Part shown: one piece after another, positions 6,235-10,109 of the stretch
How the letters are laid out: each line of letters starts with the position of its first letter
How positions within the stretch are numbered: position 1 is the stretch's first letter
Position numbers and translations under genes: made by a program
The notes under the pieces: model-generated
Seen by the model: only the letters and a program-made list of their open reading frames with translations
Told to the model about the DNA's origin: nothing
The model's database searches: none
Assembly (NCBI GenBank): GCA_035705985.1
Contig: DASSVP010000065.1
Span: forward strand, 1 to 10,109
Length of the DNA: 10,109 bases
Direction: 5' to 3'
Source of the DNA: JACVRW01 sp035705985
Lineage (GTDB): Bacteria > Actinomycetota > Thermoleophilia > Solirubrobacterales > Thermoleophilaceae

Positions 6235-7386
6235 ATGGCCGGCCGAATCGTCCTGTTCGGCGCCACGGGCTACACCGGCCGCCTCACGGCCGAGGCGATG
6301 GTCGAGCGAGGACTGCGGCCGCTGCTCGCCGCGCGCAGCCAGGACAGGCTCGACGCCCTGGCCGGAGAGCTGGGGGGCAGCCTCGAGACGGCGACGGCCG
6401 ACGTGGACGACCCGCCGAGCGTGGCGGCGCTCGTGGAGGCGGGCGACGTGCTCGTGACAACGGTCGGGCCGTTCGTGCGCTGGGGGCAGCCGGCGGCCGC
6501 GGCCGCGACGACGGTGGGCGCGCACTACATCGACTCGACCGGCGAGCCGCCCTTCATCCGCGAGGTCTTCGAGCGCTACGGGCCGCCCGCCGAGCAGGCC
6601 GGCAGCGCGATGCTCACGGCCTTCGGCTACGACTGGGTGCCCGGCAATCTCGCCGGCGGGCTCGCGCTGGAGCGCGCCGGCGACCTGGCGACGCGCGTGG
6701 ACGTGGGCTACTTCATCACCGGCGGCGGGGCGTCGATGAGCGGTGGCACGAAGGCATCGACCGTCGGCGCCATCGGCCGGCCGGGCTTCGCGTTCCGCGA
6801 CGGCCGCGTGCAGACCGAGCGCGGCGCGAAGCGCGTCCGCAGCTTCCGCGTGGGCTCGAAGGAGCGGGCGGGCATCTCGGTCGGCAGCTCCGAGCACTTC
6901 ACGCTGCCGCGCATGGCGCCGCGGCTGCGCGAGGTCAATACCTACCTCGGCTGGTTCGGCCCCGCCTCGCGCCCGATGCAGGTGTTCTCGGCGGGGACTT
7001 CGCTGGCGATGAAGGTGCCGGGTGTCGCCGGCCTGTGGGAGGCGGCCGGGGAGCGCCTCGTGCAGGGCTCGACGGGCGGCCCGGACGCCGAGGCGCGCTC
7101 GAAGAGCGGCTCGCACATCGTCGCCATCGCGTACGACGCCGCCGGCCGGCAGCTCACCGAGGTTCACGTGGCCGGGATCGACGGCTACACGTTCACCGGG
7201 CGCATGCTCGCGTGGGGCGCAGACCGCGCGGCCGCGGGCGCGCTGAAGGGCACAGGCGCGCTCGGCCCGGTCGACGCGTTCGGGCTCGACGAGCTGGTGG
7301 AGGGATGCGCATGGGCGGGACTCTCGGAAGAGGGCGCCGGGCGCGAAGTACGCGAGCGGCCGGTCAGCGCCGCCTCGCGGCACTGA
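6235..7386 (+). CDS. Saccharopine dehydrogenase-like NAD(P)-binding oxidoreductase
   Basis: 383-residue protein of the saccharopine dehydrogenase/trans-acting enoyl reductase family. It opens with RIVLFGATGYTGR (4-16), whose GxxGxxG (9-15) is a Rossmann dinucleotide site. Typical motifs follow: LLAARSQDRL (30-39), TTVGPFVRWG (75-84), YIDSTGE (98-104) and GYDWVPGNLAG (131-141). Family knowledge: mycobacterial relatives reduce enoyl groups in complex-lipid synthesis, but many members have no known substrate, and true lysine-pathway saccharopine dehydrogenase is unlikely from the short DSTGE-type form. A lipid substrate would suit the neighbouring cardiolipin synthase-like gene, though this is inference. 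I chose the ATG at 6235, 4 bp after the previous stop, over an in-frame GTG at 6199 because the Rossmann strand starts just after it. The last 76 bases overlap the start of the glycoside hydrolase gene. Confidence 0.88.
   Translation: MAGRIVLFGATGYTGRLTAEAMVERGLRPLLAARSQDRLDALAGELGGSLETATADVDDPPSVAALVEAGDVLVTTVGPFVRWGQPAAAAATTVGAHYIDSTGEPPFIREVFERYGPPAEQAGSAMLTAFGYDWVPGNLAGGLALERAGDLATRVDVGYFITGGGASMSGGTKASTVGAIGRPGFAFRDGRVQTERGAKRVRSFRVGSKERAGISVGSSEHFTLPRMAPRLREVNTYLGWFGPASRPMQVFSAGTSLAMKVPGVAGLWEAAGERLVQGSTGGPDAEARSKSGSHIVAIAYDAAGRQLTEVHVAGIDGYTFTGRMLAWGADRAAAGALKGTGALGPVDAFGLDELVEGCAWAGLSEEGAGREVRERPVSAASRH
7299..7304 (+). promoter_or_regulatory. Ribosome binding site of the glycoside hydrolase gene
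   Basis: GGAGGG touches the ATG at 7305 but lies six bases before the ATG at 7311. Spacing therefore favours 7311. It sits inside the end of the upstream coding region. Confidence 0.6.
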
Positions 7387-8477
7387 TCGCGGCTGCCGCT
7401 GTCGCGTTCCTCACCGGGGTCGCCGTCGGGGCGGGGGCGGACGACGGCGGAGACGCGCCGGCCGGCGAGGCCAGGCAGGCGCGGGCCGAGCGCCGGCTCG
7501 AGGCTGCCCGCGAAGCCGTGGACCGCCTCACGCTCAGGCAGCAGGTCGGCCAGGTCACCATCTCGAGCTTCCAGGGCACGTCCCGGCCTGAGTACATCCG
7601 CCGGCGCCTGCGGGCTCGCGAGACCGCGGGCGTGATCCTGTTCGGCTTCAACTCCGGGACCGGCGCCGGCTGGCGTGGGCTGACCAGGCAGATGCGGGAG
7701 GCCGGTCACGGGCGCGCACTGGTGATGGTCGATCAGGAGGGCGGCGACATCCGGACGGTTCAGCATGTCGGGCCGGCTGCCGGGCAGCCGTTCCAGGGCG
7801 GGCCCGCCGAGGTGCGCCGGGCCGCCCGGAGTGCCGGGCGCGGTCTCCGCGCCACGGGCATCAACGTGAACCTCGCGCCGGTGGCGGACCTTCCGCGTCC
7901 CGGGTCGGTGATGGCCGGTCGCGCGTTCGCGGGCGACGAGCGGGGCGTCGCGGCGCGCATGCGCGCGTCGATCCGCGGTCTGCGCGACGAGCGGGTGGCC
8001 GCCACCGCCAAGCACTTCCCGGGCCTCGGCGCGGCGACGGTGAACACGGACGACGGGCCCGCCACGGTCCGGACCCCGATCGGACGCGACCTCGTGCCGT
8101 TCCGCGCCGCCATCGACGAGGGCGTCCCGCTCGTGATGCTCTCGCACGCGAGCTATCCCGCGCTCGACCCGCGCCGCATCGCGTCGCAGTCGCGCGCGGT
8201 CGTGACCGGGCTGCTGCGCGAGCGGCTCGGCTTCGAGGGCGTGATCGTCACGGACAGCATGGAGGCCGAGGCGGTGATCTCGCGCTCCGGCGTCGCCGAG
8301 GCGGCGGAGCGGTCGATTCGGGCCGGCGCGGACCTTGTCCTCCTGACGGGCTCCGCGAGCTGGAACGACGTGTTCCCGCGTCTGCTCGCCGAGGCGCGCA
8401 GCGACCCTGCGTTCCGCGAGCGCATCCGTGAGGGCGCGGCTCGCGTCCTGGCGCTGAAGCGGGCCCTACTCCGCTGA
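7311..8477 (+). CDS. Family 3 glycoside hydrolase, NagZ-like, exported, with atypical catalytic loop
   Basis: 388-residue protein with a basic N-terminus and a hydrophobic segment (about 21-41, RLAALIAAAAVAFLTGVAVG), a signal peptide or anchor, so it works outside the membrane. After an Ala/Arg/Glu-rich helix (50-75) comes the GH3 barrel: LTLRQQVGQV (73-82), GVILFGFN (107-114), VMVDQEGG (138-145), INVNLAPVAD (184-193), TAKHFPGLG (232-240), VMLSHASYP (275-283) and GVIVTDSMEAEAV (310-322). Asp315 fits the nucleophile position. Family knowledge: NagZ-type enzymes cut beta-N-acetylglucosamine from peptidoglycan fragments and use a His in a KHFPGHGxTxxDSH loop as acid/base. Here that loop reads KHFPGLGAATVNTDD (234-248), with no HG and no DSH, so activity may be altered or lost, or the protein belongs to a divergent subfamily. 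It starts within the previous gene (76 bp overlap) and its end overlaps ppk by 12 bp. Confidence 0.88.
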   Translation: MGGTLGRGRRARSTRAAGQRRLAALIAAAAVAFLTGVAVGAGADDGGDAPAGEARQARAERRLEAAREAVDRLTLRQQVGQVTISSFQGTSRPEYIRRRLRARETAGVILFGFNSGTGAGWRGLTRQMREAGHGRALVMVDQEGGDIRTVQHVGPAAGQPFQGGPAEVRRAARSAGRGLRATGINVNLAPVADLPRPGSVMAGRAFAGDERGVAARMRASIRGLRDERVAATAKHFPGLGAATVNTDDGPATVRTPIGRDLVPFRAAIDEGVPLVMLSHASYPALDPRRIASQSRAVVTGLLRERLGFEGVIVTDSMEAEAVISRSGVAEAAERSIRAGADLVLLTGSASWNDVFPRLLAEARSDPAFRERIREGAARVLALKRALLR

Positions 8478-10109
8478 GCCGGCGCGCTCGAGGGCGCGCT
8501 CGGACAGCTCGCGGTGCACCGCGAGCTCGCCGTCCGTGCGGCGGGTCCACTGGGCGTCGGCGTCCAGTTCCCAGCCGAACGTGTCGTCCGTCAGGTAGCG
8601 CTCGATTGTGTCCGCGAGCTCCGAGCGCAGCGGCTCGGAGGTCACGGGCACGAGGAGCTCCACGCGCGTGTCGAGGTTCCGCGGCATGAGGTCGGGGGAG
8701 CCGATCCAGAACTCGCGCTCGTCGCCGCGCTGGAAGGAGAAGACGCGCGAGTGCTCGAGGAAGCGCCCGACGACGGAGACGACGCTGATGTTCTCGGAGA
8801 TGTCCGGTACGCCAGGGCGCAGGCAGCAGATCCCGCGGACCGCCAGGTCCACGCGCACCCCGGCCTGCGAGGCCTCGTAGAGAGCGCGGATGCAGCGGGC
8901 GTCCACGAGCGCGTTCATCTTCAGCGCGATCCGCGCGTCCTGCCCCGCCTGTTTCGCCTCGATCGTCCGCTCGACCTCGCGGATGAACCACTTGCGCATG
9001 TGCCCGGGGGCGATGACGACGCGCCGGTACTCGGGCGTGCGCGCCGCGCCGGTAAGCGAGTTGAACAGCTCGGCCACGTCCGCGCCGATCTCGGCGTCGC
9101 AGGTGAACAGCCCGAAGTCCTCGTAGAGGCGCGCGGTCTTCGCGTGGTAGTTGCCGGTCCCGATGTGCACGTAGTGGCGCACGCCCGAGCCCTCGCGGCG
9201 CACGACGAGCAGTGCCTTCGCGTGCGTCTTCAGGCCCGGCAGCCCGTGCACGACATGTGCGCCGGCCTCCTCGAGCGAGCGCGCCCAGCCGATGTTGCGC
9301 CGCTCATCGAAGCGCGCCTTCAGCTCCACGAGGCAGACGGCCTGCTTGCCGCGCTCCGCCGCCTCGATCAACGCGGGCACGAGCTCCGAGTCGTCGGAGG
9401 TGCGGTACACGGTGATCTTGATCGCGAGCACGTCCGGGTCCCTGACCGCCTGCGTCATGAAGCGCTCGACCGTGCCGGCGAACGAGTCGTAGGGATGGTG
9501 CACCAGCATGTCGCCCGCGCGCATCGCGCCCAGCACGTCCACGCCGCCGTCGTCGGTGTCCGCGAACGCCGCGGGCACCTGCGGCGTCCATGGATCGTCG
9601 CGCAGGTCGCGGTGGCCGTCCACGTCGTAGAGCGACCAGAGGTCGTCCAGGTCCAGCAGCCCGTCCACGTCCACCACCTGCTCCTCGTCGATGGCGAGCT
9701 GCTCGATCAGGTAGCCGCGCATCCGCGGGTCCATCGTCGAGGCCACCTCGAGCCGCACGACCTCGCCGAAGCGCCTGCGGCGGAGCTCGTCCTCAACCGC
9801 CTGGAGCAGATCGTCAGCCTCGTCGGACACCGTGAAGTCGGCGTCACGCGTGACGCGGAAGAAGTCGTGGCGGAGGATCTCCATCCCCGGGAAGAGCTCG
9901 TCGAGCTGCCGCGCGATCACTCGCTCCAGCGGCACGAACGCCCCGTCGCCGAGCGGCACGAAACGGGGCAGCACCTCCTTCGGCACCTTCACGCGCGCGA
10001 ACGTCTCGACCCCCGACTCCGGGTCGCGCACGAACACGCCGATCGACAGCGACAGGTTCGAGATGTACGGGAAGGGGCGTCCGGGGCCGACGGCGAGCGG
10101 TGTGAGCAC
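8466..10109 (-). CDS. ppk1: Polyphosphate kinase 1, C-terminal part
   Basis: The last 547 residues of polyphosphate kinase, which reversibly makes long-chain polyphosphate from the terminal phosphate of ATP. The true start lies beyond the right edge; about 150-190 residues (the N domain and the start of the head domain) are missing, and the GTG at 10109 is only the edge. In this partial numbering: LTPLAVGPGRPFPYISNLSL (2-21), YRTSDDSE (235-242) and KARFDE (264-269) with the conserved Arg residues, GLKTHAKALL (292-301) with His296 matching the autophosphorylated His435 of E. coli PPK, HIGTGNYH (315-322), and FLEHSRVF (450-457) with His453 matching E. coli His592. All visible catalytic residues are intact. 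The two C-terminal domains have the phospholipase D fold. The gene faces the glycoside hydrolase and overlaps it by 12 bp (8466-8477). No PhoU, exopolyphosphatase or Nudix partner is in view. Confidence 0.97.
   Translation of the reverse strand: MLTPLAVGPGRPFPYISNLSLSIGVFVRDPESGVETFARVKVPKEVLPRFVPLGDGAFVPLERVIARQLDELFPGMEILRHDFFRVTRDADFTVSDEADDLLQAVEDELRRRRFGEVVRLEVASTMDPRMRGYLIEQLAIDEEQVVDVDGLLDLDDLWSLYDVDGHRDLRDDPWTPQVPAAFADTDDGGVDVLGAMRAGDMLVHHPYDSFAGTVERFMTQAVRDPDVLAIKITVYRTSDDSELVPALIEAAERGKQAVCLVELKARFDERRNIGWARSLEEAGAHVVHGLPGLKTHAKALLVVRREGSGVRHYVHIGTGNYHAKTARLYEDFGLFTCDAEIGADVAELFNSLTGAARTPEYRRVVIAPGHMRKWFIREVERTIEAKQAGQDARIALKMNALVDARCIRALYEASQAGVRVDLAVRGICCLRPGVPDISENISVVSVVGRFLEHSRVFSFQRGDEREFWIGSPDLMPRNLDTRVELLVPVTSEPLRSELADTIERYLTDDTFGWELDADAQWTRRTDGELAVHRELSERALERAGSAE

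Noticed and set aside
7035..7310. 92-codon upstream extension of the glycoside hydrolase frame
   Set aside because: The extension is Arg/Gly-rich and lies wholly inside the oxidoreductase gene; ribosome site spacing and the signal-like segment support the ATG at 7311.
6139..7383. 414-codon minus-strand frame opposite the oxidoreductase gene
   Set aside because: Ala/Arg/His-rich shadow without recognisable domains; the plus strand has the Rossmann and family motifs.
7184..8147. Long minus-strand frame opposite the GH3 gene
   Set aside because: No domain signal; antisense shadow with the same Arg/Ala/Pro bias as the others.
1..10109. Search for a mobile element, CRISPR array, toxin-antitoxin pair or defence island
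   Set aside because: No transposase, integrase, attachment repeats, spaced direct repeats or paired small toxin genes were visible; the phospholipase D-type gene is a normal two-HKD lipid enzyme, not a defence nuclease fusion.

Overview
This is a GC-rich window of about 70% GC with dense, often overlapping genes and GTG and TTG starts. The gene set and protein style point to a high-GC actinobacterium, most likely Thermoleophilia/Solirubrobacterales. That placement is inferred from style, not from a marker gene. I see no RNA genes, CRISPR array, insertion sequence or integrase.

Left edge (1-808): on the minus strand lies the 5' part of an EHN-type epoxide hydrolase that runs off the window. 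Just upstream of it is the collapsed remnant of a second epoxide hydrolase, which keeps its ribosome site, start, first ~23 codons and last ~25 codons but has lost the core and carries two frame disruptions. The stretch from 553 to 808 has no convincing gene, only a bulged inverted repeat.

Centre-left (809-4329): a plus-strand two-component system (MASE1 sensor kinase, then a NarL/FixJ regulator with zero spacing) converges on a minus-strand cytochrome P450. Their stop codons share one CTAG. The P450 appears to lack the J-helix region between the I helix and the ExxR motif.

Centre-right (4328-8477): a plus-strand run of a possible 40-residue membrane peptide, a cardiolipin synthase-like phospholipase D protein, a stand-alone cyclic-nucleotide-binding domain, a saccharopine-dehydrogenase-like Rossmann oxidoreductase and a secreted or anchored family 3 glycoside hydrolase. 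The last three are tightly packed (4 bp gap, then 76 bp overlap) and are probably co-transcribed. Membrane lipid and envelope chemistry is a plausible common theme, but this is inference.

Right edge (8466-10109): the C-terminal ~547 residues of polyphosphate kinase 1 on the minus strand, overlapping the 3' end of the glycoside hydrolase by 12 bp.

I found no clear case for a new multi-gene system. The best leads are single-gene oddities: the double-frameshifted epoxide hydrolase scar, the P450 lacking its J region, and a GH3 enzyme without the usual His acid/base motif.
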